From assembly GCF_900291955.1 (NCBI RefSeq), contig NZ_OLMR01000005.1, positions 1-64,000 on the forward strand: a stretch of 64,000 nucleotides of DNA. Reading direction: 5' to 3'. The notes under the pieces are model-generated. The model did no database searches. It was not told where the DNA came from and saw nothing but the letters and a program-made list of their open reading frames with translations. The translations under genes and the position numbers were made by a program. The stretch comes from Pseudoruminococcus massiliensis (lineage in GTDB: Bacteria; Bacillota; Clostridia; Oscillospirales; Acutalibacteraceae). Of this stretch, positions 24,150 to 34,712 are shown in pieces. Positions within the stretch are counted from its first letter, which is position 1. Each line of letters begins with the position of its first letter.

Positions 24150-26090
24150 ATGAAGAGTAAATTTGTTAAAGCAGTAGCAGGTTTATCTCTTTCGGCATTG
24201 GTTGCGACATCTTGTGTGATAAGTGCTTTTGCCAAAGATAACAGTAGTACAATATATGATTCTGGAACAGGCTACATAGCTGAAAAAATTACACATCCAG
24301 AAAAGGGTGTTATGACAACTGATGGTATTGTTGATTACATAGGCAACGGAAAACTTGCTACAAACCTTGAGAATGGCAATGGAGATAGAGGACAAAATTA
24401 TTCATGGGGTTCAATTGGTTATGGGGATTATATGTATATTGGAACCTGTTATGGTGCATGGACATCAACTCTTCAGCTTATGAAACAAAATCTTGGAAGA
24501 GATTTTGATGATACTACTATGAAAGAAGCACTTGATACATATTATCATGAAAATATGTATACGGGTGAGGAAGATGGTGTTGATGCACTTGGAATACTTT
24601 TGAAACTGAATGTCAAGACAGGTGAAGTTAAAATTTTGATGTCTAAGGATTTGACAAATCAGAATACAATATTCCGTAATGCTATTGAATTTAAAGATAA
24701 GCTTTATTTCTGCGGCTCTGTAAATACTATTCCTTGCATATATCAAGTTGACCCTAAAACTGATGAGTGTAAGCAAGTTTATGCGGGAATGACACTCGAA
24801 GAATATATGGAAGAATATTCAAAGGGTATTAGTGTTGGAATAAGAGGCATGTGTGTATTTGATGATAAGCTTATAGTTAGCTGTATCAATTCAGAAGGTG
24901 CAATTATCTGCGAATCAGAAAATCCTGAAGACCAGGATTCTTTCAAGGTTATTGCAAAAGATGAGGACTTGTTTAATTATCCTGCATATCATTATTGTGA
25001 TAGTATTTATGGTGGCTCTATTTTTGATATGACACAGTATGGCAAGAGCCTTTATGTTTCAATTTGCACAGGCACACCTGCTAATGCTACTGACAGAAAT
25101 ACAATGCAAGCTTTTGGACTTGTTCGTGGAGATATTCAGGCAGATGGTTCTTGGAAGTGGACAAGTGTAGTTGGTGATAAGGAAAAAGATGGTGCAAAAT
25201 ATACTTTTGGTATTGACCCTGAACGCACAAGAAGTGGAACTGCTAATCTTAAAGTATTTAATGGTTATCTTTATATTGGTGAATATAATGATGAAGAAAT
25301 CGCTGTAGAAAGAATGTTGTTTGATAACGATTTTGAATTTATGAACCTCAATTTTGAACAGTCTATAAACTTCTATAGAATGGACGAAGATGAAAATATA
25401 GAACTTATTGTCGGCGACGCTGATGAGATGTTCCCAAATGGTGGTATTTCAGGTTTAGGTTCAGGATTCGGCAGTCATGAAAATCAGTATATATGGAATA
25501 TGACTGTATATGATGGAAAGCTTTATGTTGGTACATTTGATGCAAGTAGTTTTCTTATTCCGCTTGATGAATATATGAATGACGAAAATGCTTCAAAGGA
25601 ATGGAAAGATAAAGTAGATGAGTATGTAGAAAAAATTTGCAAAAATTATAATGGTGTTCCTGACAGTGCCTATAAATGTGCTGAATATCTTGATAAGGCA
25701 ACCTTTGGCTTTGATTTATATGTCACAGAGGACGGAGTGAATTTCACAAAGATTACGGATAACGGTTTTGGTGACCCATATAACCACGGCTGCCGTGCTT
25801 TTGGAATTACAAATGAGGGCTTGTTTATAGGAACAGCTAATCCATTCTATGGTACTCAAGTATGGAAGCTCAGTGAAAAAACTGTTACTCCTGTTGAATC
25901 TTCTGAGGATTCAAAGCAAGAAGATAGCAAGATAGAAAAGGATGAAAGCAAGACAGAATCAAGCTCAGAGAATAGTACAGATTCTCCGAAAACAGGTGAT
26001 TCATCAAATGGAATAGCATATTTTCTTGCAGGCCTATCACTGATAGCTATTGTATATACTATGAATAAAAAGCTTTTTAAAAAGAATTAA
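24150..26090 (+). CDS. Secreted, wall-anchored propeller-like protein with PKTGD sorting signal (646 aa)
   Basis: An N-terminal signal peptide ends near ISAFAKD. The long extracellular part (about 30-570) has repeated blade-like segments: YMYIGT, KLYFCGS, KLIVSC, SLYVSIC, YLYIGEYND, KLYVGTFDAS and GLFIGTANPFYGTQVWKL. These suggest a beta-propeller. A Ser/Glu/Lys-rich linker follows, then SPKTGD, a hydrophobic helix and a KKLFKKN tail, a sortase-type anchor with S in place of L. ATG 24150 follows AGAGGTG. It lies between the DUF308 gene and the LytTR regulators. Ligand and activity are unknown; no catalytic motif is visible. Confidence 0.75.
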   Translation: MKSKFVKAVAGLSLSALVATSCVISAFAKDNSSTIYDSGTGYIAEKITHPEKGVMTTDGIVDYIGNGKLATNLENGNGDRGQNYSWGSIGYGDYMYIGTCYGAWTSTLQLMKQNLGRDFDDTTMKEALDTYYHENMYTGEEDGVDALGILLKLNVKTGEVKILMSKDLTNQNTIFRNAIEFKDKLYFCGSVNTIPCIYQVDPKTDECKQVYAGMTLEEYMEEYSKGISVGIRGMCVFDDKLIVSCINSEGAIICESENPEDQDSFKVIAKDEDLFNYPAYHYCDSIYGGSIFDMTQYGKSLYVSICTGTPANATDRNTMQAFGLVRGDIQADGSWKWTSVVGDKEKDGAKYTFGIDPERTRSGTANLKVFNGYLYIGEYNDEEIAVERMLFDNDFEFMNLNFEQSINFYRMDEDENIELIVGDADEMFPNGGISGLGSGFGSHENQYIWNMTVYDGKLYVGTFDASSFLIPLDEYMNDENASKEWKDKVDEYVEKICKNYNGVPDSAYKCAEYLDKATFGFDLYVTEDGVNFTKITDNGFGDPYNHGCRAFGITNEGLFIGTANPFYGTQVWKLSEKTVTPVESSEDSKQEDSKIEKDESKTESSSENSTDSPKTGDSSNGIAYFLAGLSLIAIVYTMNKKLFKKN

Positions 26091-26166
26091 TCACATTAAA
26101 ATATAGTTTAGGTATTAAATAATATATCTAAAAACTTTAAAACAATTTCATACAAAACTTTCTGAT

Positions 26167-26195
26167 TTTACATATAGTATTTGCTGTGATATAAT
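26167..26195 (+). promoter_or_regulatory. Promoter for the LytTR two-component genes
   Basis: TTTACA (26167-26172), 17-base spacer, perfect TATAAT (26190-26195), about 68 bases before the regulator start. Confidence 0.7.
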
Positions 26196-26262
26196 TAAAA
26201 TGACATCAATACTTATTTTTAGCACAAATAATATTATTTGTAATTTAATTAGGAGAGATTGT

Positions 26263-26994
26263 ATGGAAATAGCATTAGTTGATGATATGAATTACGATAG
26301 AGATAAGCTCTATCAAATAATTTCTTATTATCTGAATATAAAAAATATAGATTGCACTATATATACATATAGCTCTGCTGAAGAATTTCTCAAAGATTTT
26401 TTTAAGCATAAATTCATAATGGTTTTTTTAGATATATCTATGCCAGGAATGACAGGTATGCAAGCCGCATATGAAATAAGAAAAACTGATAAAAAGGTTA
26501 ATATTATATTTGCGACAGTAGAAAAAGAATTTGCGTTGGAGGGTTATGAGGTTCATGCAGCAGGATATATACTCAAGCCCTTCAATCAAGATAAAATATA
26601 CTCAGTTTTAGACCACGTATTAAATGATATGATATTGCCACAGTATATTAATATAAAAGAAAGTCGAGTAACTGTTCAGATTATGCTTGATGATTTATAT
26701 TTTATAGAAATGCGGAATCATTATGCGGAGTTTCATACATCAACAGAAGTTCACCGTACATATATGAACTTTGAAGGACTGAAAAGCCTGATTCCTGACC
26801 AACTTAGATTTCAGTGCTGTTGCAGGGGTATTATAGTAAATTTTGATAATGTGAAGAAAATCGAAGAGCAGACAATAATTTTAAAGAATGATGAGAGAGT
26901 GCCAATAAGCCGTTCAAAAAAGATAGAAATAAAAAACGCTTATGCCTCATATGCATTTGATAAAACAAGGAAAGGAGGTTTTTATGAGCATTGA
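26263..26994 (+). CDS. LytTR-family response regulator (243 aa)
   Basis: Receiver domain at 1-120: acidic pocket VDD (D7, D8), phosphoacceptor D57 in VFLDISMPGMTG, a Thr/Ala region in IIFATVEK, and conserved K near 105 in YILKPF. A LytTR DNA-binding domain (about 135-235) follows, with the RNHYAEFHT segment and the typical VNFDNVKKIE ... ISRSKKIEI end. This is the AgrA/VirR/LytR architecture, which often controls surface proteins, toxins or bacteriocins. ATG 26263 follows TAGGAGAG. It overlaps the kinase gene by 11 bases. Targets are unknown, but flanking genes encode exported proteins, so the adjacent locus is the likeliest target. Confidence 0.9.
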   Translation: MEIALVDDMNYDRDKLYQIISYYLNIKNIDCTIYTYSSAEEFLKDFFKHKFIMVFLDISMPGMTGMQAAYEIRKTDKKVNIIFATVEKEFALEGYEVHAAGYILKPFNQDKIYSVLDHVLNDMILPQYINIKESRVTVQIMLDDLYFIEMRNHYAEFHTSTEVHRTYMNFEGLKSLIPDQLRFQCCCRGIIVNFDNVKKIEEQTIILKNDERVPISRSKKIEIKNAYASYAFDKTRKGGFYEH

Positions 26995-28294
26995 GCTTCA
27001 GCTTATGATAAATGTAATAGTTTCAACTATGCCATATTGTATCTTAGCTTATTGCCCTATGTTGAAATATCTTAGATACAAAAAATGGCTGGTTGGGATA
27101 GTAATTATAATAAGCGAATTTGTGTTTGTAAATAGCTCTCTTATATTCCTTAAAAACGGAATAAATCCAAGATATTCAGATGTTATTACCTCAGTGATAT
27201 GTCTTATAGCATATGCTTTATGCGTAAAAGTAGATTTCTTCAAATTAGTTTTCTTCTACTTTTTCACAGCGGCATATACAATGATTATAAGAGGTTCGTC
27301 GATATTTATTACAGGGCTTATTTTTCCAGATTCAACTTTATATTACTCAATCGAAAACAGTATTACACAGATTGTATTCTTTATGCTTGCACTTCCGCTT
27401 ATACTTATTTTCTATAAGAAAACAGCAGAAAGAATATTAGATTCCCCAGAATCAGGTATATGGAAAACAATATGGCTTGTACCTGCTTTTATAATTTTTT
27501 TAATTATGATGTTTACAGGTTCATTCGATAATGATATTACAAAAAGCTGGAAATTCTTTATAACAAGAATATGTCTGCTGATTTGTGTATTTATTATATA
27601 TTATGTCTTACTGCGTTCATTCGATGTACTGCGTAATAGTGCTATGCTTGAGGAGCGAGCGAAACAGGCAGAGGCAATCAACGACCTACAAAAAGCACAA
27701 TATAATCTCATATTAAAGCGTATAGAAGAAACAAAAATGGCTCGACACGATTTGCATCAGCATTTAAATCTTATACAAGCCTATATTGATAGCGGTGACC
27801 AAGAGGCTCTCAAAAATTATTTGAAGATGTATAAAAAAACGCTTCCAATAGATACATCACAAATCTATTGCAAAAATTATGCAATAGATGTCTTGGTGAG
27901 ATATTATGCAGAGCAAGCGAGGCAGAGTAATATAGAATTTTACACTAATATTGAATTACCACAAGAGATTGCAATATCAGAACCAGATATTTGTGTTATA
28001 TTAGGAAACCTCATAGAAAATGCACTCGAGGCTTGCCAAAGAAAAAAGTCTGGCGAAAAATTTATAAGGATTTGTGGCAAACTTATTAATGAGAATTCAA
28101 TTTCAATTACTATTGATAATAGTTGCGATGAAAAACCTATAAAAGAGGGTAAAGAGTATCGTTCATCAAAACGCAATGAAGTGGGAATAGGCTTAATTTC
28201 AGTGAAAAATATTGTAGAAAAATATGATGGAATTACTGATTTTAAATATGAAAACGGAGTGTTTTTTGCATCAATTTTGCTTAATACAACATAA
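26984..28294 (+). CDS. GHKL sensor histidine kinase (436 aa)
   Basis: About six N-terminal membrane helices (1-200) form the sensor. A helix with EERAKQAEAINDLQKAQYNL leads to the phosphoacceptor H255 in MARHDLHQHLNLI. The ATP-binding GHKL domain has the N-box LGNLIENALEACQ and the G-box VGIGLISVKNIVEKY. This is the AgrC-like partner of LytTR regulators, commonly sensing peptides or envelope signals. ATG 26984 follows a strong GGAGG and overlaps the regulator gene. There is no accessory processing protein (AgrB type) or pro-peptide gene nearby, so the signal is unknown. The next gene begins 19 bases downstream. Confidence 0.9.
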   Translation: MSIELQLMINVIVSTMPYCILAYCPMLKYLRYKKWLVGIVIIISEFVFVNSSLIFLKNGINPRYSDVITSVICLIAYALCVKVDFFKLVFFYFFTAAYTMIIRGSSIFITGLIFPDSTLYYSIENSITQIVFFMLALPLILIFYKKTAERILDSPESGIWKTIWLVPAFIIFLIMMFTGSFDNDITKSWKFFITRICLLICVFIIYYVLLRSFDVLRNSAMLEERAKQAEAINDLQKAQYNLILKRIEETKMARHDLHQHLNLIQAYIDSGDQEALKNYLKMYKKTLPIDTSQIYCKNYAIDVLVRYYAEQARQSNIEFYTNIELPQEIAISEPDICVILGNLIENALEACQRKKSGEKFIRICGKLINENSISITIDNSCDEKPIKEGKEYRSSKRNEVGIGLISVKNIVEKYDGITDFKYENGVFFASILLNTT

Positions 28295-28313
28295 AGATAT
28301 GGAGATGAAAAAT

Positions 28314-31300
28314 ATGTTAAAAGAATTTTCAATTAAGGCATTGTCAATTTTGCTTACAACATGTATTTCCTCGTCTATGTTTGCAGTTTCTGCAACTGCT
28401 CTAAATAATGAAAAAACAAGTACAGAGATTATTCCTGTTCAAGAAAGTAGCAAAAAAACAATTTCATCAGAAAGTCAGACAGAAGATGGCAGAGCTGATT
28501 ATATGAGTAAGGAACAGTATTCTCAGCTTGGATTTACTTCATTACAAGACCCAGAACTTTTTGACGAAAATGATACTACTAACCCTCTTGAAGGATACAA
28601 GCCGTCTATTCTGAGCGAGCTTTATATGGGACAGGGAAACTATAGTAAAGGTGATGCTTGTGAAGCATATATAGTGGAAAATGTCAAAGACTATGAGAAC
28701 TTGAGTATGGAAAAACTCAAAGATAATAAGCTTTCTTATACTGACAGATATTATAATGATAAAGCTCATGGCGGAAAATGGCAGTATCAGACATCTACTA
28801 CACGAAGCATAAAGCTTGGTGATTTAAGTGGAGAGAATTATATAAAAGATTCCATTATTCAATGCAGTTTGTTTCTTGATGGTAACGATGGTAAAAATAG
28901 CAAGCTCGGACTTTTAGTCTATGATTATAATAAGGAAAAATCTGGTGACGATAAACTTGAAAAAAAGTTTGAGCGTATTGAAACACTTGATGATAAGAGT
29001 AAGTTTGTTCAGGATATAGAAGTTCAGGAATCCAGTGGATATATGGGCATAACCGTAGGTGACTTTGACGGTGATAATTATGAAGATATTGCGGTTTATT
29101 TCTCATATAGGAATAATCCTAAGATAGGCATATTTACGCAAAGCAAAAATGAAAATAAGCCACTATTTGAATGGAAGTATAGTGTAGATTTAAAGTCTAT
29201 TTCTTCTGATTTTAATTGCTGTAAAGATACAAACCGTCCGCTTGTATCCCTCAGCACAACAGATATTTCAGGCAGTGATGACCTTGTTGTAAGTGTTACG
29301 ATGCCATATAGCAATGACCATGATTTTTGCAAAGATGGTTATACCGCTATTTACAAATGGGAAAAGAATCAACCTGTCAGAAAGTATCTTGATAAAGGTG
29401 AAGGCTCTGGCGGAAGAATGAAATTTACATCATCTGCAACAATGGATTTAGATGGTGACGGCAATAAGGAATTGGTAATTGCAGCTAATAAAAACTATAA
29501 TTATAATAATAGTAGTAGCCGTGGAGATATGAGTGAAGGTGAAAACCTTGTTAATGTAGTTCTTTGGGAAAACAATCAATACTGTAATGCTTGGAGCGAA
29601 CCTAAAATTATTGAAGCACTTACTTGGGTTAAAAAGCATAAAGATAGAAAAGAGCCTGTTGCAATAACTGGAACAAGGTTCAAACAAAATAGCGAAAAAG
29701 CTACCTTATTTGTAGAAGGTGTATTTTACGATTTTATTCCTTCAACAGATGGCGAAACGGCAAATGAGCGTATAAAGAATGGTAAATTTAATACGAATTC
29801 AAAGTTTGATGGAAATACAGGAGACAAGGAGGCTTTCTTTCATATTGCAGAAAGTGCTTCGTTTGTAGAAAGTAATCGTCTTGCTGAACAAACACTTGTT
29901 GTAATGGGTGATGGTTCAGGCGACAGTATTTACCTCGATATATATTGGTGCTATCTTGACCAAGGCTCAATAAAAATAAATTGCACAAACAATGACTATT
30001 TCGACCATGTTGATGAGGATGATTACGGTACTTTCTTTACACTGTGCCCAATAGATATTGATAATGATACTACATATATGAAATATACAGGCAAAACAGT
30101 AGGCTGGTCTAACCCTGTAGTACATAGCGTAATGTTAAGTGCTCCATATTGGAGTGAGCTTGATTATGGTTCAACTATGACATCAAGAGGTTCAACTTCA
30201 TATAGTATATCAACAAGTAGTACAAACTCAATAACAGGTAACTGGAATTTTGGTTTAGGTCTTTCATTTTTGTTCTCAACAGAAGTTAAGGCAGGAGCAG
30301 GAATATTTCAACAACAAAGTTTTGGATATGGATTTAATATTGATATAGGTGCACAATATGCTGGAAGTTATCAGACATCAAATACGAGAAGTGAAACCCT
30401 TACATTTACCTCGGGCGGAGGTGAAGATTATGTTGCTCTACTTGTAGTACCAATAGCAGTATACCATTATGACCAATGGATACCTACACATAAAGCAACC
30501 GAAGAAGAGGTTAAAGATTATAAGCTACTTTATGGAGAAGAAGGTTGCCCAAAAGTAGGTGACATTATTGAAGGTACATTTAAGAATATGGATGTTAATA
30601 TTCAGTTAAATCCTGCAAATTCATGTATACCTGTTTCAACCTATAATAGTGTTATTGAAGAATTTAATCGTACAGAAAATGATGAACATTACAAATTGAA
30701 GACGGTAGATGTAGATAGTTTATATGCTGGAAGAAATCCTGGTGACCCATCTACATATGCATCTGAAGCAAATCAGATAAGTTCATTGAATGTAGAAGAT
30801 AAAGAAAGCTATATGGTTTCAAATAATTCAGCAGTTATTGGAATAAATGGAAACTCAACAACTTCAATAGCAATGGGAAAAGGAAGTTCTAGCTCATTAA
30901 GCAATGGATTTTCACTTTCTTTAAAAACAACATCTACTTTAGGTATAGAATCTAAAGAGGGATGTCTGGTATATTTAGTGGCATCTATCAAAATTAGTGC
31001 CACTAGTACTTTTGGAGGAGGATGCACATGGGCAAATGCAAATTCAGAAAATATAACATACACAACTACATTTGCACCACTGCCTGAATCCGCACGCACC
31101 TCAACCACTTCTTCAGGAACTAAATCATCAGCATATGAGTTTACTGCAAAAGAAGTAAAATGGAATCCTAAGGAATTAGGCAGTTCAAATATTCAGACAG
31201 TTGATGGCGAAGAACTTACAAATGCTACTTGTGTTATAGGTTGCCTTGTTCAAGGTGCAGACGCAGCACCGCCAAAGCTTCCGAGAGACCTTCATGTTTC

Positions 31301-34300
31301 TTCAACCACAAGTAATAGTGAAACATTAAGATGGAGTAATACTACAAACTATGAAAGAAAGCCAGAATCCTATAAGCTGTATTATTCAACATCATCAAAT
31401 GGTGATTGTGTAGCTTTAAAAAATAATGGCAAAGATGTTATTATTCCTGGTGATAGCGAGATATATACAGTAAATGGTCTTAAAGAAAATACCACATATT
31501 ACTTTAGATTGCAGGCATATTCCACCAAAGATGCAAGCGGAATTCCAAGTGTACTTGGTCCATATGCATCAGGAAAAACAAAAAATAGTAAGGATAGCCA
31601 AAATGAACCAATAATAATAAAGTACCCTGTAGATTTGTATAAAAATATTGGTGAAAAGCCTATATTTACTATCGAGGCAAAGCCAAGTAATCCAGAAAAT
31701 ACAATCAGCTATAAGTGGCAGAAGCTTGTCGTAGGTAATTATATTGCAGATTGGAAGGATATAGACCAAGAGTTTGGAAAATCAAGCTCTTTCAATGCAG
31801 CATACTTTGCTGATAATGGGGTAATCAACGAGGCTAATGAAAAAGACCTTGATAATACTATTTATCGTTGCATAGTTACAGAATATTCAAATGATAGCCA
31901 TAATTACTATACTAATATAAGCAGAGCTGCTGTTTTATATATAGAAAAACAAGAGCATCAGCACATATATAATAACAATGGTTTTTGTGGTTTTTGTGGT
32001 AAATATCAGCCAGCGGTATTGAACGGTAATGGTTTTTACGAAATTAGAAATGCTGGTCAGCTTTTCTGGTTTGCAGCTCTTGTAAATGGTGATAAATCAA
32101 ACGCAGATTTTGAGGCTCAGCAAAAAGGTGCAAACGCTATTTTGCTAAATGATATTGATCTTGAAGAGCGTGAATGGACTCCAATAGGAAATTATGAAAC
32201 CGGTATATTTGATGGAAATAATTACACCATATCAAATCTTAGAATTTCAAAAAATTCTTCAGGCAAGGCTATATCGAGCCAAGGCTTTTTTGGAAGTGTA
32301 ACTGGTGGAACTATTAAAAACTTTACTATTTTAGGTGAAGTGAAAACCACTGATTATAATGTAGGCGGAATTGCAGGCTCTACTTCAAAAGATACCATAC
32401 TTTCAAACATAATAGCAAATGTTGATGTTACAGGAAATGAAAAGGTTGGTGGTATTGTAGGAAATAACAGTGGTATAATTACAAATTGCTACAATAATGG
32501 TAATGTCACTGGTGTAGTAGAGCTTACTGGAGGTATTACTGGCTTCAATGATGGTTCAATAATCAAATGCAATAATACTGGTGATGTTTCATCTTCTTAT
32601 GATTTTATTGGTGGAATTGCAGGCTACAACAGTGGAAATATAAAATTATGTAGCAATAGTGGCAATATTAAATCCCCAGGTTCATATATTGGAGGTATTG
32701 CTGGAGAAAATCTTACTAAATATATGGATGCCTTAATATCAAATTGTTATAATACAGGTGATATTACAAGTTCTTATGACGAAGATGGTTATTTAGGCGG
32801 TATTGTAGGATATAATAGTTATGCTTTTGTAGAAAGTTGCTACAATGTTGGCAAAATTCAAGGTGGAAAATCATATTCTAACGCTTTAATTGGCTATAAT
32901 AATGAGTATGATCCAAAAATAAATACAAGGGTTAAAAATTGTTATTACCTTTATACTTATGATGTGGGTGATTCACTTGGTATAAGTAGAACAGAAAGTG
33001 AATTTAATTCGGGTGAAGTAGCATATCTTCTTAACAAAGGTGTTACAGAAGGCGATCAAGTTTGGTATCAAAATATAGATAATGGAAAAACGCCTGACCT
33101 ATATCCAGTACTTGATAATAATTCTGGAACAGTATACTTCCCATCTGAAGCATATTATTCAAACTTTGATAAGCTTTTAGAAGAATTTGATAGAAACGAA
33201 AACGGAAGCTTTATAATTAGAACCTATGACGATTTGGTGAAGCTTGCAAATCTTGTTGATAATAATTATTCTCAATATGGTAAAGAAAATTATATTCTCG
33301 AAAATAATATAATTGTACCAAGTGATTTTGAATGGACAAAGGGAATAGGCTCAGCAGATGATAATAAACCTTTCAATGGAACTTTTGACGGAAACGGATA
33401 TATAATCTTCGGCTTGAATGTCAAAAATTCCAAGTATGGCGGTCTTTTTGAAAGAATAGGACCAAAAGGAATAGTCAAAAACTTATTTGTTATAGACTGC
33501 GATTATAACATTGCTTCAGAATATGCAGGCGGAATCGTTGCAATAAATGATGGTTTGGTAGACCATTGCGTAAGTGGTATTGCATTAACCACAGGTAGTA
33601 CATTTGATAAAAATGGACAACCTATAAAGCTTTCAAACTATAATTCAGATATAAAAGGTGTTATAAGTGGTGGTGTTGCTGCTGTAAATAACGGAACTAT
33701 AAAAGCTTGTAGAAATGCTTCTTTTGTAAATGGAACAGATGTTTGTGGAGGAATTACAGGCATAAACAACGAAGAAGGAAGTATATACGGTTGTGCAAGC
33801 AATATCACAATAGGTAATTCATCTTCAAAGTTAAAGGGTGGCTTAGTTGGTAAAAACTTCGGTTCAATAGCTTCTTCATATACTTCCGCTAAAATTTCAA
33901 ATGCAACTGAAGAAAATGCAGGTTCTATTGCAGGTCTTAATGCTTCTGAAAATGTAAAGAATGTATTCTATTATACTACAAACAATATTAAAGCTGTCGG
34001 AAGTAATTCAACAGTTATTCCTGATGATACAAATAAAAATAAGCTAAAATCAGAAATGCTGACAAAGGAATTTGTAGATGAGCTTAATTCAGTTACAGAT
34101 GACTCAGTTGAGTGGATTTATAATGCAAATACTAAGCTCAATAATAATTATCCAACAATAAAGTGCGATTTTTATAAGCAGTTGATTAAAAAGACTTCAG
34201 ATGGAATTTCAGTTAAGGGCCTAATGCACCGCTCACTAAAAGTTAATAGCCAAGCTTTTGATACAAATAGTGAAAGCTATAAAAAGCTTCTAAGCTATGC

Positions 34301-34712
34301 AGGTAATAAAACTATAGTTTCTTCTTATAATTTGACTCTTACTGACTCAAACGAAAACTATATTCCATCTAATCTTTGGTATTTGTCTGGAGTAGAAATT
34401 TCAGTTCCTGTAAATTCTTCAAATGAACTTTCTGTTGTTGGAATTACAGATGATGGCGAAATAAAAGAATGTGAAGTGCTTTCTATGAATGATGGTAAGC
34501 TTACATTCAAATCAGACGATATTGTTTCATTTGCATTGCTTTCAAGTAATACTCCAAATCAACCAGATGATAGCTCAAAGGATAATTCGATAAATAATTC
34601 TGTTGTAAATACAGGTGATTATAATTACTCTTTTGCATATATTTTAATTATATCAGCGATAGCAGTAATTGTGTTGTCTGTATTAAGGAGGAAAAAACTT
34701 GAAAAAGACTAA
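28314..34712 (+). CDS. Giant wall-anchored protein with FN3, GLUG repeats and NTGD sorting signal (2132 aa)
   Basis: Signal peptide (ISIKALSILLTTC-like, cleaved after SATA). Order along the chain: a region with VCBS/FG-GAP-like Asp-rich loops (GDFDGDNYEDIAVYF, MDLDGDGNKELVIAAN); a Ser/Thr-rich segment of alternating polarity around 620-720; a fibronectin type III domain (about 985-1085); two groups of GLUG-type repeats (GGI-(A/V)G-x-N-x-G-x-I-x-x-C-x-N-x-G), 1340-1560 and 1730-1890; then VVNTGDYNYS, a hydrophobic helix and RRKK. Such proteins are surface adhesins or carbohydrate-related factors in gut Firmicutes; function here is unproven. ATG 28314 follows GGAG. It overlaps the next gene by 14 bases. 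Confidence 0.8.
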   Translation: MLKEFSIKALSILLTTCISSSMFAVSATALNNEKTSTEIIPVQESSKKTISSESQTEDGRADYMSKEQYSQLGFTSLQDPELFDENDTTNPLEGYKPSILSELYMGQGNYSKGDACEAYIVENVKDYENLSMEKLKDNKLSYTDRYYNDKAHGGKWQYQTSTTRSIKLGDLSGENYIKDSIIQCSLFLDGNDGKNSKLGLLVYDYNKEKSGDDKLEKKFERIETLDDKSKFVQDIEVQESSGYMGITVGDFDGDNYEDIAVYFSYRNNPKIGIFTQSKNENKPLFEWKYSVDLKSISSDFNCCKDTNRPLVSLSTTDISGSDDLVVSVTMPYSNDHDFCKDGYTAIYKWEKNQPVRKYLDKGEGSGGRMKFTSSATMDLDGDGNKELVIAANKNYNYNNSSSRGDMSEGENLVNVVLWENNQYCNAWSEPKIIEALTWVKKHKDRKEPVAITGTRFKQNSEKATLFVEGVFYDFIPSTDGETANERIKNGKFNTNSKFDGNTGDKEAFFHIAESASFVESNRLAEQTLVVMGDGSGDSIYLDIYWCYLDQGSIKINCTNNDYFDHVDEDDYGTFFTLCPIDIDNDTTYMKYTGKTVGWSNPVVHSVMLSAPYWSELDYGSTMTSRGSTSYSISTSSTNSITGNWNFGLGLSFLFSTEVKAGAGIFQQQSFGYGFNIDIGAQYAGSYQTSNTRSETLTFTSGGGEDYVALLVVPIAVYHYDQWIPTHKATEEEVKDYKLLYGEEGCPKVGDIIEGTFKNMDVNIQLNPANSCIPVSTYNSVIEEFNRTENDEHYKLKTVDVDSLYAGRNPGDPSTYASEANQISSLNVEDKESYMVSNNSAVIGINGNSTTSIAMGKGSSSSLSNGFSLSLKTTSTLGIESKEGCLVYLVASIKISATSTFGGGCTWANANSENITYTTTFAPLPESARTSTTSSGTKSSAYEFTAKEVKWNPKELGSSNIQTVDGEELTNATCVIGCLVQGADAAPPKLPRDLHVSSTTSNSETLRWSNTTNYERKPESYKLYYSTSSNGDCVALKNNGKDVIIPGDSEIYTVNGLKENTTYYFRLQAYSTKDASGIPSVLGPYASGKTKNSKDSQNEPIIIKYPVDLYKNIGEKPIFTIEAKPSNPENTISYKWQKLVVGNYIADWKDIDQEFGKSSSFNAAYFADNGVINEANEKDLDNTIYRCIVTEYSNDSHNYYTNISRAAVLYIEKQEHQHIYNNNGFCGFCGKYQPAVLNGNGFYEIRNAGQLFWFAALVNGDKSNADFEAQQKGANAILLNDIDLEEREWTPIGNYETGIFDGNNYTISNLRISKNSSGKAISSQGFFGSVTGGTIKNFTILGEVKTTDYNVGGIAGSTSKDTILSNIIANVDVTGNEKVGGIVGNNSGIITNCYNNGNVTGVVELTGGITGFNDGSIIKCNNTGDVSSSYDFIGGIAGYNSGNIKLCSNSGNIKSPGSYIGGIAGENLTKYMDALISNCYNTGDITSSYDEDGYLGGIVGYNSYAFVESCYNVGKIQGGKSYSNALIGYNNEYDPKINTRVKNCYYLYTYDVGDSLGISRTESEFNSGEVAYLLNKGVTEGDQVWYQNIDNGKTPDLYPVLDNNSGTVYFPSEAYYSNFDKLLEEFDRNENGSFIIRTYDDLVKLANLVDNNYSQYGKENYILENNIIVPSDFEWTKGIGSADDNKPFNGTFDGNGYIIFGLNVKNSKYGGLFERIGPKGIVKNLFVIDCDYNIASEYAGGIVAINDGLVDHCVSGIALTTGSTFDKNGQPIKLSNYNSDIKGVISGGVAAVNNGTIKACRNASFVNGTDVCGGITGINNEEGSIYGCASNITIGNSSSKLKGGLVGKNFGSIASSYTSAKISNATEENAGSIAGLNASENVKNVFYYTTNNIKAVGSNSTVIPDDTNKNKLKSEMLTKEFVDELNSVTDDSVEWIYNANTKLNNNYPTIKCDFYKQLIKKTSDGISVKGLMHRSLKVNSQAFDTNSESYKKLLSYAGNKTIVSSYNLTLTDSNENYIPSNLWYLSGVEISVPVNSSNELSVVGITDDGEIKECEVLSMNDGKLTFKSDDIVSFALLSSNTPNQPDDSSKDNSINNSVVNTGDYNYSFAYILIISAIAVIVLSVLRRKKLEKD

